From contig CAITTG010000017.1 in the NCBI GenBank assembly GCA_903895255.1, positions 1 to 63,100 on the forward strand: 63,100 nucleotides of DNA. Reading direction: 5' to 3'. Of the stretch, positions 36,585-46,128 are shown piece by piece (positions within the stretch are counted from its first letter, which is position 1; each line of letters begins with the position of its first letter). This DNA is from an uncultured Verrucomicrobia subdivision 3 bacterium (GTDB taxonomy: Bacteria; Verrucomicrobiota; Verrucomicrobiia; Limisphaerales; UBA11358). Below the pieces are notes generated by a model. It had not been told where the DNA came from, did no database searches, and saw nothing but the letters and a program-made list of their open reading frames with translations. A program made the translations under genes and the position numbers.

Positions 36585-36698
36585 GACCAAAGGGATGAAT
36601 AGACTAGTTGCTAGGACGGGTCGTTGCAAGGTTTTTTACCGAATTTTCAGGGCGCGGAAAAACGTCTTCCCGCGCCCCAATCTCCCACCGGGTCTGGC

Positions 36699-38249
36699 TC
36701 AATATCCCGCCGTGTCAAAAGTTGCCACACTGGTGCGTTGCACCTTGTAGAAGCGGTTGGTGATCGTCAGGGCCACCCCTGATTCCACTGTCGCCGCCAC
36801 ATTATTCGTCGCCGTGGTGGTCAGCGTGGCATTCGTGCTCCAGTTGGCGAGATTCGTGGAGGTCAGCACCTGGTAGGTCCCGCCTTCGGCGGCGCTCCAC
36901 GTCAGGGTCACATTTCCATTCGCCTTCGCCACCACCGGCGCGCTCAGCACCACCGGGAGATTCGTGTACCCTTTGAAATACAGCGTCAGCGGCGTGTCCG
37001 CGGCCATCACCGTCGTCGTCGTGCTGGCCCCCGTCGGATTGCCGAAATACCAGCGGCCCGCCATGTAGGGATACGCCGGCGTGCCGTCCGCCTTGAGCGT
37101 CACGAAATACGCCCACGTGCCATTGGGATAATCCGGCGTCACGCAATAACGCGCATTGTATTTGTTCAGGTCAAACGCCGCCGTGTACCCGTTCACCGTG
37201 TTGGTCGCTCCCTGGGTGAAACCCAAATCCCCCAGGTAATCATAATCCTCCGCATAATGGCCCAGGGCATATGTCAAACTCCCACCCGAACCGCTGCTCG
37301 TGTACGTCGTGGCCGGACCATACTGGCTGCTCGTCAGCGTCGTGCGGCCCTGCGCCGCCTGCGCCCACAAGGGCAGGGTGGTGCGCCCGGTGGCGTTCAA
37401 ATTCGTGTTGCCGTAAGTTCCATCGCGCAACACATAACCGGACACCATCCGCCGCACCCCGCCCGCTGGATTGGTCGGGTTTGAATATCCATAAGGCCCG
37501 TACAGTGGCAAGCCATCATTCATCCAGCCAATAATCGGCGAATGTGCCAGGTTGGTGCTGCCCGTGTTTTCCGAATACAATTTGGTGCTGCTGTTATAAT
37601 TCACACTGTCCCCCAGCAAATACCGCGTGCCAATCGGATTCGCATGCGAATGGTACTGCCCGCTTGGTGGTGGATGATTGTAAGCAAAATCAAACGAACT
37701 GTACTCGTTCGTCCAGGCATCGCGATTCCAAATGCCGTCCCCGTTGCCGATCCCCGCAATGGGATCCGCATCCTGGCCCGAGGAATGCGAATAGGAAAAT
37801 CCGTCCGAGGTATTGTAAATCGCCACCCCGTCCACCAGGAAGCCGATCTGGCTCAACCCCGTCAGCGTTTTGGTGGTGGTATTGGTGGCCGTGCCCGCCA
37901 CCCCGCGCGGAAACCGGTACACCGGGATCGTCGAGCCCTGGTTTTTCGCCAGGTTCGGATTCCCCCACGGCCCCATCACGAAGGACGACATCCCGCTGCT
38001 TTTGAGGTAAACCCAGCTTGTGGAATAATCAATCTCATGCACTCCGGCGTACGTCGGGGACGTCTGCCCCGTCCAAGTGGTCGCACTCACACCCGCCGTG
38101 CGGTTCGCCGTGCTGGTGTAAATGCGCGCATACTTGCCACTGTTCGCCGTGAACCACGAGGTCACTTCCGGATCCGCGTGCGCGGTGAGCACGCTGAGCA
38201 GGCACCCCAGCGCCAGTTGTTGCCGTTTCCAGCTGATTTTAGTCTTCAT
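36699..38249 (-). CDS. Secreted YHYH-domain protein
   Basis: A 516-residue exported protein with a signal peptide ('LALGCLLSVLTAHA'). The central part has the YHYH-domain pattern: 'GPWGNPNLAKNQGSTIPVYR', 'GFLVDGVAIYNTSDGFSY', 'YHSHANPIGTRYLLGD' and 'SPIIGWMNDGLPLYGPYGYS'. Position 200 or so reads YHSH in place of YHYH. The C-terminal 100 residues look like a fibronectin/Ig-type domain ('VLSAPVVAKANGNVTLTWSA'). The biochemical role of the family is unknown. It stands alone, convergent with nothing and divergent from the slipin gene. Confidence 0.85.
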   Translation of the reverse strand: MKTKISWKRQQLALGCLLSVLTAHADPEVTSWFTANSGKYARIYTSTANRTAGVSATTWTGQTSPTYAGVHEIDYSTSWVYLKSSGMSSFVMGPWGNPNLAKNQGSTIPVYRFPRGVAGTATNTTTKTLTGLSQIGFLVDGVAIYNTSDGFSYSHSSGQDADPIAGIGNGDGIWNRDAWTNEYSSFDFAYNHPPPSGQYHSHANPIGTRYLLGDSVNYNSSTKLYSENTGSTNLAHSPIIGWMNDGLPLYGPYGYSNPTNPAGGVRRMVSGYVLRDGTYGNTNLNATGRTTLPLWAQAAQGRTTLTSSQYGPATTYTSSGSGGSLTYALGHYAEDYDYLGDLGFTQGATNTVNGYTAAFDLNKYNARYCVTPDYPNGTWAYFVTLKADGTPAYPYMAGRWYFGNPTGASTTTTVMAADTPLTLYFKGYTNLPVVLSAPVVAKANGNVTLTWSAAEGGTYQVLTSTNLANWSTNATLTTTATNNVAATVESGVALTITNRFYKVQRTSVATFDTAGY

Positions 38250-38369
38250 GTTGGCAATTTACGCTCAACCACCTTAAGCCAGCATGAAGGCGGTTTGCAA
38301 AATCATTTGCGCCTTCAGGGTTTTAAGTTCATGGTGACAGTGGATAAATACAATTAACGGACTATTCAT

Positions 38370-39158
38370 ATGGACCAGGCACAACTCCCCCCCTTCATTC
38401 ACACCCTCCTCAACCTCGGGCTGGTATTCGTGCTGCCCATCGCCCTGGCGCTCATCGTGCTGGTGCCCCAGGCCTTCCGCATCCTGCGCGAATACGAGCG
38501 CGGCGTGGTGTTCCGCCTCGGCAAGCTTGTCGGGGCCAAGGGCCCCGGGCTCGTGGTCTTGATCCCCTTTGTGGACCGCCTCGTAAAGGTGGATTTGCGC
38601 GTCGTGACCATTGACGTCGCCAAACAGGAGGTCATGACCAAGGACAACGTGCCCGCCACCGTCGATGCTGTCGTTTATTTCCGGGTGGACGATCCCATCG
38701 CCGCCGTCATCAAGGTGGAGAATTTCTGGAAGGCCACCTCGCTCATCGCCCAGACCACCCTGCGCAGTGTGCTCGGCCAGGTGCCGCTCGATGATTTGCT
38801 TTCCCAGCGCGATGTCATCAACCAGAAATTGCAGGAGATCATCGACCGCCAGACCGGCCCCTGGGGTATCAAAGTCACCGCTGTGGAAATCCGCGAAGTG
38901 TCCCTGCCGGACAGCATGAAGCGCGCCATGGCCAAGCAGGCCGAGGCCGAGCGCGAACGCCGTGCCAAGGTGGTGAATGCCGAGGGCGAATTCCAGGCCG
39001 CCGAGAAAATGGTGCAAGCGGCGGCGATGATCGCCAAGGAGCCCATCGCCCTGCAATTGCGCTACCTGCAAACCATGCGCGAGATGGCCAGCGAACATAA
39101 CACCACCACTTTCCTGCCGCTGCCCATTGATTTGTTTTCCGCCTTTTTGAAAAAGTAG
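38370..39158 (+). CDS. Slipin (stomatin/prohibitin-family membrane protein)
   Basis: A 262-residue protein with one N-terminal hydrophobic hairpin ('[20 protein letters not shown]'), the SPFH domain ('[20 protein letters not shown]', '[20 protein letters not shown]', '[20 protein letters not shown]') and a C-terminal coiled coil ('[20 protein letters not shown]'). Slipins form large oligomeric rafts on the inner membrane. They usually sit beside an NfeD-like protease gene, which is missing here. Confidence 0.92.
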   Translation: MDQAQLPPFIHTLLNLGLVFVLPIALALIVLVPQAFRILREYERGVVFRLGKLVGAKGPGLVVLIPFVDRLVKVDLRVVTIDVAKQEVMTKDNVPATVDAVVYFRVDDPIAAVIKVENFWKATSLIAQTTLRSVLGQVPLDDLLSQRDVINQKLQEIIDRQTGPWGIKVTAVEIREVSLPDSMKRAMAKQAEAERERRAKVVNAEGEFQAAEKMVQAAAMIAKEPIALQLRYLQTMREMASEHNTTTFLPLPIDLFSAFLKK

Positions 39159-39211
39159 CCCTCGCGGTTATTGCCCTTGACGCCTGATTTTTGGCTTCTA
39201 GCCTGCACGGC

Positions 39212-40636
39212 ATGAATGTTCGCTTCTGCGCGGTGGTTTTGACCTGGCTCGCCCTTGCGCTTGCACCCGCTGGCTTGTTCGCCGCTGATTTGACCAGCCA
39301 GCAAACGGCCTGGCTCCACGCCGCCGGGCGGCATCAGCGTGCCGGGTGGATTTACCTGCACATTGAGGGCTCTGCCCGCGAGCGCGGCTTTCAGCACGGG
39401 TATTTGCTCGCCCCCGAAATCGCCGAGGGCTTCCGCATCGCCCGGGCGGACTGGCAGCATCAAAGCAGCCTGGACTGGTCCTGGCTGGTCAGTAACACCA
39501 AATCCTTCATCGAGTCGGGCATTGATTCCGAGAATCGCGCGGAATTGAAAGGCATCGTCGAGGGCTTGCGCGCCGCTGGCGTCAACGAAACCTACGATGA
39601 CCTCGTCACCTACAATGCCCAAATTGAACTCGAATGGTACTGGTGGCCCATCGCCCGGCAAAAGCTCACCAGCATGGACTTCGTGAAGCAACCCCGGGAA
39701 TCCTGCTCCTCGTTCATCGCCACCGGTAAAATGACCCGCGATGGCGGAATCGTGCTCGGGCACAACACCATGTCGGATTATGTCGAGGCCCTCTTCAATG
39801 TGGTCATCGACATTCAGCCTGCCCGGGGCCATCGCATTCTCATGCAGACCCAGCCCGGCTGGATTCACAGCGGCACCGATTTCTTTATCACCGATGCCGG
39901 GCTCGTCGGCTCGGAAACCACCATCGGCGATTTTGCGCACTTCACCGAGAAAGGCATCCCGGAGTTTATCCGCATGCGCCGGGCCACCCAGGATGCCGGC
40001 GGCATCGACCAATGGTGTGCCATTATGAAAAAGGGCAACACTGGCGGTTACGCTAATGCCTGGCTGCTCGGCGATGTGAACACCGGTGAAATCGCCCGGC
40101 TGGAACTCGGGCTCAAGTACATCGGCTTTGAGCGCACCACCAATGGCTGCTACACCGGCTCGAACATCGCCGAGGACCCGCACCTCCTGCGTCTGGAAAC
40201 CACCACCAAGGACACCGACATCCGCGACACCTCCGTGGCCCGCCGCGTGCGCTGGAGGCAATTGATGAAACAATACGCCGGCCAGATCGACGTGGCCGTG
40301 GGCGAAAAAATGGAAGGCGATGATTTCGACGTCTGGCTCAACCAGGAACACCCGGGCGGTCGCACCATCGCCGGCCATCCCGAGCTGGAATCCCAGCTAA
40401 CCGCGCCAACCAGCGAGATCCCGTTTGCCCCCTGGGGCACCGTGGACGCCAAGGTGGTGGATACCACCATGGCGAAGCAAATGAGCTTCGCCGCCCGCTG
40501 GGGCTCCGCCGACGGCCTGGCCTTCGACGCCGACGCCTTCCTCACCGCCCATCCGCAATTCGACTGGCTCACCGGCTATCTGAAGAACCGCCCCGTGCAG
40601 CCCTGGGTCACCTTCAAGGCCGGCGAAAATCCCTGA
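39212..40636 (+). CDS. Ntn-hydrolase, C45/phospholipase B-like
   Basis: A 474-residue exported protein (signal peptide 'VLTWLALALAPAGLFAAD'). 'GSARERGFQHGYLLAPEIAE' is typical of the C45 acyl-transferase and phospholipase B-like families, and 'RESCSSFIATGKMTRDGGIV' carries the candidate nucleophile Cys165, which becomes N-terminal after autocleavage. 'LGHNTMSDY' follows. The tail 'FAARWGSADGLAFDADAFL' with 'HPQFDWLTGYL' resembles bacterial PLB-like proteins. Substrate unknown; amide-bond hydrolysis of a lipid or acylated compound in the periplasm is likely. ATG 39212 is chosen because the hydrophobic helix follows directly. Confidence 0.8.
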   Translation: MNVRFCAVVLTWLALALAPAGLFAADLTSQQTAWLHAAGRHQRAGWIYLHIEGSARERGFQHGYLLAPEIAEGFRIARADWQHQSSLDWSWLVSNTKSFIESGIDSENRAELKGIVEGLRAAGVNETYDDLVTYNAQIELEWYWWPIARQKLTSMDFVKQPRESCSSFIATGKMTRDGGIVLGHNTMSDYVEALFNVVIDIQPARGHRILMQTQPGWIHSGTDFFITDAGLVGSETTIGDFAHFTEKGIPEFIRMRRATQDAGGIDQWCAIMKKGNTGGYANAWLLGDVNTGEIARLELGLKYIGFERTTNGCYTGSNIAEDPHLLRLETTTKDTDIRDTSVARRVRWRQLMKQYAGQIDVAVGEKMEGDDFDVWLNQEHPGGRTIAGHPELESQLTAPTSEIPFAPWGTVDAKVVDTTMAKQMSFAARWGSADGLAFDADAFLTAHPQFDWLTGYLKNRPVQPWVTFKAGENP

Positions 40637-41151
40637 GCCACCACCCCGCCGGAGCGCCGGCTTGAAGCCGGCTTACGGCGTTCGCAAATGGCACCGGTAC
40701 CAATGGACTGCCAGCCTCCGAAACTCGCGAAGCGTCCTGGCAAGGACTGTCGCCCTCCCTGCCACTTCAACTCGCCGCATCGAATCCAAAACACCCGCCC
40801 TGATCTCGTAGGCAACGACGTAGGGAGTTTCTGAAATAATTCCTTTCCACTTGCGTTACGAATCGGGCATTACGCCGGGTCATGGCCAACTCCATCGAAG
40901 TCCTCCGGTCCTGGGCCCAACGGGCCGTCATTCCTCAGCCCAGCCCAGCGGGCTGGGTGGGCTTTTCCCCTCCGTCTTGCGGCCTGTAGGGCCGCGACAC
41001 CAGTGAAGCACCCGCTGAACCAAAGCCACTCCATGGACTGCGGTGGCAGAGCGCAGCGGCGACACCGCTTGCGATTGGCCCACCCACGTCCGAAGTTCGC
41101 TGGCGTTTTTGCGCAAAGCACACGTTAAGTTTGCCGCTTTGCCGTGCTGCC
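40637..41151. other. Intergenic region with dispersed repeats
   Basis: No gene is seen in these 515 bp. They contain the hairpin GCCGGCTTGAAGCCGGC (40661-40677), one copy of a dispersed repeat (40926-40997), and a GCGGTG/CACCGC hairpin (41040-41068) of a type common in Verrucomicrobia intergenic DNA. Confidence 0.55.
40926..40997. repeat. Dispersed intergenic repeat, copy A
   Basis: Begins CGTCATTCCTCAGCCCAGCC and ends GCGGCCTGTAGGGCCGCGA. It contains two hairpins, around GCCCAGCGGGC and GCGGCC/GGCCGC. Copy B lies at 44169-44238 and matches at both ends with a diverged middle. Confidence 0.75.
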
Positions 41152-43752
41152 TCACTTCTTCTCAAACTTCAACTCATCCCCCTTCACGGTAACATGAATG
41201 GCATCCCCCGGTTTGAATTCCCCTTCGAGCAAGCGCAGTGACAGCGGATTCAGCAGTTGCTCTTGAATCGCCCGCTTGATGGGCCGCGCGCCTAATTGCG
41301 GGTCGTAGCCTTCGCGCGCCAGCAATTTCTTGGCGGCGCTGTCCAGTTCCAGCGTGAGTTGCTGCTGGGCCAGGCGCGCGCTCAGGCGGCCGAGTTGGAA
41401 ATCCACAATCCGCGTCAATTCGTTTTCATCCAGGCTCTGGAAAATAATCACGTCGTCCACGCGGTTCAGGAATTCCGGACGAAAATGGCGCTTCAATTCC
41501 GCCATCACCTTGTCTTCCATCGCCAGCCGGCCGCTCTTGGATTGTTGCGAGTCCAGGAAGAATTCCTGAATGATCGGCGACCCTAGGTTGCTCGTCATGA
41601 TAATGATGGTGTTCTTGAAATCTACCGTGCGGCCCTGGCCATCCGTGAGGCGGCCATCATCCAGCACTTGCAGGAGCACGTTGAAGACGTCCGGGTGCGC
41701 CTTCTCAATTTCATCAAACAGCACCACGGCATAAGGCCGCCGACGCACGGCTTCGCTGAGCTGGCCGCCTTCCTCGTAGCCCACATATCCAGGCGGCGCG
41801 CCGATGAGCCGGGCGACGGTGTGCTTCTCCTGGTATTCGCTCATGTCAATGCGCAGGAGCGCGTTCTCGTCGTCGAACAAAAATTCCGCCAGCGCGCGGG
41901 CGGTCTCGGTTTTACCCACGCCAGTGGGGCCGAGGAAAATGAAGGAGCCAATCGGCCGGTTCGGGTCTTGCAACCCGCTCCGTGCGCGGCGGACGGCATC
42001 CGCCACCGCTTTTATCGCCGCCGTTTGCCCGACCACGCGCTGCCCGAGCCGCTCCTCCATGTGCACCAGCTTCTGCTTCTCGCCTTCGAGCATGCGGGTC
42101 ACCGGGATGTGCGTCCACGCTGCCACCACATTCGCGATGTCCTCCGCCGTGACCTCCTGGCGGAGCAGGGCGGCGCGGATGGGCGTTTGCGCCGATTGCT
42201 TTTCGACCTGGGCCAGCTTCTTTTCCAGATCGGGAATCTGCCCGTACTGGATCTCGGCGGACTTCGTCAGGTCGCCCGCCCGCCGGGCCTTCTCCAATTC
42301 CGTGCGCGCCGTTTCCAGTTGCGATTGCACAATGCTCACCGCGTTGATCGCCGCTTTTTCATTCTGCCATTGCGCCGTCAGCGCGGCGGATTTTTCCTTC
42401 AAATTCGCCAGCTCGCCCTCAATGCGTTTCAAGCGCTCCTTGCTCGCGGCATCTTTTTCGCGGAGCAGGGAAGTGCGCTCGATCTGCAACTGCAAACTCT
42501 GCCGGTCCAATTGGTCCAGCTCCGTGGGCTTGGAATCCAATTCCATCTTGATGCGCGAGGCCGCCTCGTCCACCAGGTCAATCGCCTTGTCCGGCAAAAA
42601 CCGGTCGGTGAGATAGCGGTTCGAGAGCGTCGCCGCCGCCACCAGCGCCGTGTCCTGTATGCGCACGCCGTGATGCACCTCGTAGCGTTCCTTGAGCCCG
42701 CGCAGGATCGCGATGGTTGCCTCCACCGTCGGCTCCGCCACCTGCACCGGCTGGAACCGCCGTTCCAGCGCCGGGTCTTTCTCGATGTGCTTGCGATACT
42801 CATCCAGCGTCGTGGCCCCGATGCAACGCAGCTCGCCGCGCGCCAGTTGCGGCTTCATGATGTTCGCGGCGTCCGCCGTGCCCTCCGCCCCGCCCGCGCC
42901 CACCAGGGTGTGCAACTCATCAATGAACAAAATAATTTTGCCCTCGCTGGCCACGATCTCCTTCAAAAACGCCTTGAGCCGGTCCTCGAATTCACCGCGA
43001 TACTTCGCCCCCGCGATCATCGCGCTCAGATCCATCGCCACCAGTTGCTTGTTCTTGAGCGATTCCGGCACATCCCCGCTCACAATGCGCCGGGCCAGCC
43101 CCTCGGCAATCGCCGTTTTCCCCACCCCCGGCTCGCCAATCAGCACCGGATTGTTCTTGGTCCGGCGGGTCAGCACCTGCATCACCCGGCGAATTTCCTC
43201 GTCGCGCCCGATGACCGGATCAATTTTCCCCTGGCGCGCCAGCGCGGTGAGGTCGCGCCCGTACTTGTCCAGCGCCTGAAACTTGGCCTCCGGCTGCGGA
43301 TCGGTCACGCGTTGGTTCCCGCGCAGCTCCGCGAGCGTCTTCAGCACGGCCTCCCGTTTGAGCCCGTGCTTCGCAAAAATCTTTTTCAGCGAACTGCCCC
43401 CGGCCTCCATCAACCCCAGCAGCAGCATTTCCGTGCTCACGTAATCATCCTTGAGCTTGGTCGCCTCGGTCTGGGCGGCATCCAGCGCCCGCTTCAAATC
43501 CGCTCCGGCATAAGGTTCCCCGCCACCCTCCACCTTGTGCCGCCGGGCCAGTTCCGCCTCCAAATCCGGCTTGAGCCGCGCCGCCGGCGCCCCGATGCGC
43601 GCGAGCAAGTCAGGAATAAGCCCGTCCGTCTGTTCAATCAAGGCCAGCGCCAGGTGTTCCCCGTCGATTTCCTGATGCGACCGTTCCCGGGCGAGCTGTT
43701 GCGCCGCCGACAAAGCCTCTTGCGACTTAAGCGTCAATTTTTCCAAATTCAT
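41152..43752 (-). CDS. clpB: ATP-dependent disaggregase ClpB
   Basis: An 866-residue AAA+ chaperone that, with DnaK, pulls proteins out of aggregates. Order of parts: N-terminal Clp repeat domain ('[19 protein letters not shown]'), first AAA+ module (Walker A '[17 protein letters not shown]', Walker B '[18 protein letters not shown]'), the long middle coiled coil ('[20 protein letters not shown]' and following) that marks ClpB rather than ClpA/C, and the second module (Walker A '[17 protein letters not shown]', '[20 protein letters not shown]'). ATG at 43752 is the family start; an open extension to 43866 is not conserved. Confidence 0.98.
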   Translation of the reverse strand: MNLEKLTLKSQEALSAAQQLARERSHQEIDGEHLALALIEQTDGLIPDLLARIGAPAARLKPDLEAELARRHKVEGGGEPYAGADLKRALDAAQTEATKLKDDYVSTEMLLLGLMEAGGSSLKKIFAKHGLKREAVLKTLAELRGNQRVTDPQPEAKFQALDKYGRDLTALARQGKIDPVIGRDEEIRRVMQVLTRRTKNNPVLIGEPGVGKTAIAEGLARRIVSGDVPESLKNKQLVAMDLSAMIAGAKYRGEFEDRLKAFLKEIVASEGKIILFIDELHTLVGAGGAEGTADAANIMKPQLARGELRCIGATTLDEYRKHIEKDPALERRFQPVQVAEPTVEATIAILRGLKERYEVHHGVRIQDTALVAAATLSNRYLTDRFLPDKAIDLVDEAASRIKMELDSKPTELDQLDRQSLQLQIERTSLLREKDAASKERLKRIEGELANLKEKSAALTAQWQNEKAAINAVSIVQSQLETARTELEKARRAGDLTKSAEIQYGQIPDLEKKLAQVEKQSAQTPIRAALLRQEVTAEDIANVVAAWTHIPVTRMLEGEKQKLVHMEERLGQRVVGQTAAIKAVADAVRRARSGLQDPNRPIGSFIFLGPTGVGKTETARALAEFLFDDENALLRIDMSEYQEKHTVARLIGAPPGYVGYEEGGQLSEAVRRRPYAVVLFDEIEKAHPDVFNVLLQVLDDGRLTDGQGRTVDFKNTIIIMTSNLGSPIIQEFFLDSQQSKSGRLAMEDKVMAELKRHFRPEFLNRVDDVIIFQSLDENELTRIVDFQLGRLSARLAQQQLTLELDSAAKKLLAREGYDPQLGARPIKRAIQEQLLNPLSLRLLEGEFKPGDAIHVTVKGDELKFEKK

Positions 43753-44168
43753 GACTAATGAATTAATCCGATTCCCCGATTCGTCAAGTCCGGTATTCAC
43801 CCCAGTGGCGGGAGCGCCGCCCCCCGCCCCGGAGTGCGGCCGTCTCGGCCGCGCGCCCCCGCTCAAATGCGCTTTTCTGAGCCAGGCTGCTCGCTCGGTC
43901 TCCCGTCGCGGAGCGATTGTCCATCGGGGTGGCGACAGCCTGTCGCTACAACCCCAAAATTTGCCTGTCCGGCCGATGTGACGGTCGGCATTCCCCCGTC
44001 GCGGAGCAACTTTTTGATGGTAGCCGTGTGGCTTCAGCCCACGGAAAGATCGTCCTCACCCGGTCTTGCGTCGCGTCGCGACGCCTGATGTTACCCTGGG
44101 GCTCGCCGCCTTCGGTTCGTTAGCCGTCACGGACCCATCTGGCGATGCCTGTGGCCATCCCCGCCTGA

Positions 44169-44238
44169 CGTCATCCCTCAGCCCAGCCCAGCGGGCTGGG
44201 TGGGCTTGCCGCTGGTTTTGCGGCCTGTTGGGCCGCGA
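44169..44238. repeat. Dispersed intergenic repeat, copy B
   Basis: Begins CGTCATCCCTCAGCCCAGCC and ends GCGGCCTGTTGGGCCGCGA, matching copy A at 40926-40997. Both flank clpB on its two sides in the same orientation, so clpB lies between direct repeats. Confidence 0.75.
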
Positions 44239-44332
44239 TAAGCTGCCCTAGTGGTGGCTGCGCCCGGGCCGGACACCCCCTGACGAATCGGGTCTTGATG
44301 GCACCCAGTGGCAGGCTTCATATTTTTTTATT

Positions 44333-44372
44333 GGCCGGATGTGGCCGGATGTACCCGGATGTAGTCCGATGG
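44333..44372. repeat. Four tandem 10-bp units (GGCCGGATGT)
   Basis: Units start at 44333, 44343, 44353 and 44363; the first two are identical and the last two are diverged (ACCCGGATGT, AGTCCGATGG). The 10-bp period matches that of the ATTCAAGGTN repeats though the sequence differs. Confidence 0.7.
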
Positions 44373-44674
44373 GGTTGCCACGATACAAGCAATTACCCGC
44401 CGGTTTTTGACCGGGGTGATCCCCCAGGCTGTCCTTATGCTACTCATCAAGCGCCATCTTAGCCCGGGACCCTGGACATCCGCTGTCCAGGGTCGAAAAT
44501 ATTTAAAAATAAAATGGCCACTTCAGCCGGAACCATTTATTGCCAAGCCACCAAGCGGGAAAGGCCGGGGATTTTTAACCATAAAGAACGAAAAGCGCGC
44601 AGAGGAGGGGGTGGCCAAAGACGCTTGACCCTGAGCGGACGGAAACGAGCTGGGCCAAGGCAGGTTGCAACGGC

Positions 44675-45094
44675 TCACGGCCATGCCACGTTTGGCGCCA
44701 GATCTTGGAAATGTCGCGTGTTACGCGTGATGAGTTCATCCGCTTTGGCTTTCTCGGAAACCAAGGCGTGCCAGTAATCATAAACCCGCGCTCCTTGGAC
44801 GCCCCGGCTTTGGGCGTTTTCCAGTGCCTTTAAAGCTTCCTCCTGGGTCAATTCCGCAAATTTGAGTTTGCTGGCAAAATTTCTCAACCAAGCGGCGCAT
44901 TCATTTTGGGTGAAAACCATCCTGTCAGCATTTCCCGCCTCGTCCGTGATTTCCACTCCGCGTCCGGTCATGGTCGCAAAAAATTCCGCCAGTAGATGGA
45001 GTCGGGCCACGTGTTCCCCAGCTTCCAGCCGCTGAAAAACTTCCGGGGAAAGGGCGGCATTAATTGCTGCCGAGGTGTCCCCGAAAGTCCTCAT
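44675..45094 (-). CDS. VapC-type PIN-domain toxin, second module
   Basis: A 139-residue protein with PIN features: Asp in 'MRTFGDTSAAINAALSPEVF', Glu in 'VARLHLLAEFFATMTGRG', Asp in 'GARVYDYWHALVSEKAKADE' and the C-terminal 'LITRNTRHFQDLAP' (TxNxxHF). It would be an RNA-cleaving toxin. It overlaps the upstream gene by 4 bp (ATGA), the usual coupling of a toxin-antitoxin pair. It is not a close copy of the VapC at 2967. Confidence 0.8.
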   Translation of the reverse strand: MRTFGDTSAAINAALSPEVFQRLEAGEHVARLHLLAEFFATMTGRGVEITDEAGNADRMVFTQNECAAWLRNFASKLKFAELTQEEALKALENAQSRGVQGARVYDYWHALVSEKAKADELITRNTRHFQDLAPNVAWP

Positions 45095-45348
45095 GAACGG
45101 CTGTCGCGTTCTTCGGCCACTGCCTTGCCGATGGCCTCGGTATCAAGCTTGTATCCCTTGGGAACTTCGAAAAATACGCCGCCACCGCGCTTGACCAGTT
45201 TGGCCACAATCCGTCGCGGGCCTGGTTTCGGTATCATCGGAACCAGCTTGATCGAGCCATCCGGGTCAGGCTCATACGCGAACACCTGTCCGGGTTTCCC
45301 CTGCGGTAACCGGACTCGCTGGCGGTCGTCAACGGTCAACATCTTCAT
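45091..45348 (-). CDS. Putative antitoxin of the second VapC module
   Basis: An 85-residue product from the Met at 45348; the frame is open to a GTG at 45471. 'MLTVDDRQRVRLPQGKPGQV' and 'PDGSIKLVPM' look like an AbrB-type beta-hairpin with an unusual insertion, and the C-terminal half ('GVFFEVPKGYKLDTEAIGKA') would meet the toxin. The position directly before and overlapping a VapC-like gene supports the antitoxin call more than the sequence itself does. The upstream start would nearly touch the divergent promoter at 45479. Confidence 0.6.
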   Translation of the reverse strand: MKMLTVDDRQRVRLPQGKPGQVFAYEPDPDGSIKLVPMIPKPGPRRIVAKLVKRGGGVFFEVPKGYKLDTEAIGKAVAEERDSRS

Positions 45349-45478
45349 CTGGGGAAATTCCCACTGGAATACCGGAGTTTCAAGTTTTTTCGCAAAATCT
45401 ATCACGCCCAGCGGCCGGCTCTGGATTGGGCTAAATGCCTCCCCGGCCTGAGCCGCCGATGCTTGCGGCACCCTCTAC

Positions 45479-45506
45479 TTGACAACTCATCCCACAATGC
45501 TACTAT
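45479..45506 (+). promoter_or_regulatory. Sigma70-like promoter of repeat element, copy 2
   Basis: TTGACA (45479-45484), 16-bp spacer, TACTAT (45501-45506). It matches copy 1 at 323-350 including the ACTCATC after the -35 and ATGC before the -10. It points away from the toxin-antitoxin genes. Confidence 0.5.
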
Positions 45507-45654
45507 AAAGAGTAGCTATTCCCGCCACGTGAATGGCACCCGTGGCTTATGCCATCCGGAGGATCTTTGACATACCCCGCCCGCCCGGCCGCCAGCCGCA
45601 AGGTCTTTGTTGTGTGCCTCGCGCCTCAAGCCCCGGGCCTCGCGCCACCCGCCG

Positions 45655-45714
45655 ATTCAAGGCTATTCAAGGCTATTCAAGGTGATTCAAGGTGATTCAA
45701 GGTGATTCAAGGTC
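45655..45714. repeat. Six tandem 10-bp units ATTCAAGGTN
   Basis: Units at 45655, 45665, 45675, 45685, 45695 and 45705; the first two end in GGCT, the last in GGTC, followed by an A run. Copy number differs from the four units at 566-605, as expected for slippage-prone arrays. Confidence 0.9.
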
Positions 45715-46076
45715 AAAAAATTGTCCGGCAGCCCATTATTTCCAAAACCGGAATCACGATTGGTCTGGTCGGCGTTATGGCTTTGTCTTGGCTTTCGTCC
45801 CCACCCGTCAAGGAGCTTGAAAACGCTGCAAGTAACTATCAATGAATAAGTAAAAATGAATAAAGCGCGAATTCCGTTAAGCCTGGCAACCCCCTTTATC
45901 CTCTGGATGCCCCTTGCCCCAAGGGTCGGTGCCGCCGCTGGGGAGCCGATCCAGGCCCTGGTCCCCTTGGCGAGCCCGCCGTTTACCTGCCCTTTTCCCC
46001 CTCGCGCCGCATTTGGGGCAAGTTTCCGCTTGCGTGCGCCCGTTTCGCCGCTAGAGTGTGAGTTGAATTTTTTCAA

Positions 46077-46097
46077 CCGCCGGAAGCGGCGGTTTTT
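46077..46097 (+). terminator. Possible terminator or attenuator before prs
   Basis: CCGCC and GGCGG form a short stem around GGAAGC, followed by five T. It comes right after another small hairpin GTTGAA-TTTT-TTCAAC (46062-46077) and 32 bp before the prs start, so it could end a non-coding transcript from 45513 or attenuate prs. Confidence 0.45.
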
Positions 46098-46128
46098 GCG
46101 TTTTATCCTGAACCAACTTATTTAATTC

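Larger units (their letters stand above)
43753..44674. other. Long intergenic region, repeats only
   Basis: No gene is seen in 922 bp; open frames here are Arg/Pro/Ser-rich and unlike proteins. Contents: a GGCGACAGCCTGTCGC hairpin (about 43931-43946), dispersed repeat copy B, 10-bp tandem repeats (44333-44372), and a perfect 11-bp stem GACCCTGGACA with a TCCGC loop (44468-44494). Confidence 0.6.
45472..46128. other. Intergenic region with repeat element copy 2
   Basis: No convincing gene. Contains a promoter (45479-45506), a GCCACG/CGTGGC hairpin, six ATTCAAGGTN units (45655-45714) and a hairpin pair just before prs. The frame at 45856-46125 starts with a vaguely signal-like stretch but has no further support. 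Confidence 0.55.

Noticed and set aside
41668..43758. A 696-residue open frame on the plus strand opposite clpB
   Set aside because: It is antisense to an intact clpB and is His/Arg/Leu-rich with no domain pattern; an effect of high GC codon use.
46062..46077. GTTGAA-TTTT-TTCAAC resembles the LysR-type palindrome at 23837
   Set aside because: Different spacing, and it precedes a housekeeping gene next to a terminator-like hairpin; most likely chance.
45856..46125. An 89-residue frame with a faint signal-peptide-like start before prs
   Set aside because: The rest is Pro/Arg-rich, contains a terminator-like hairpin and no recognisable fold; not enough support for a gene.
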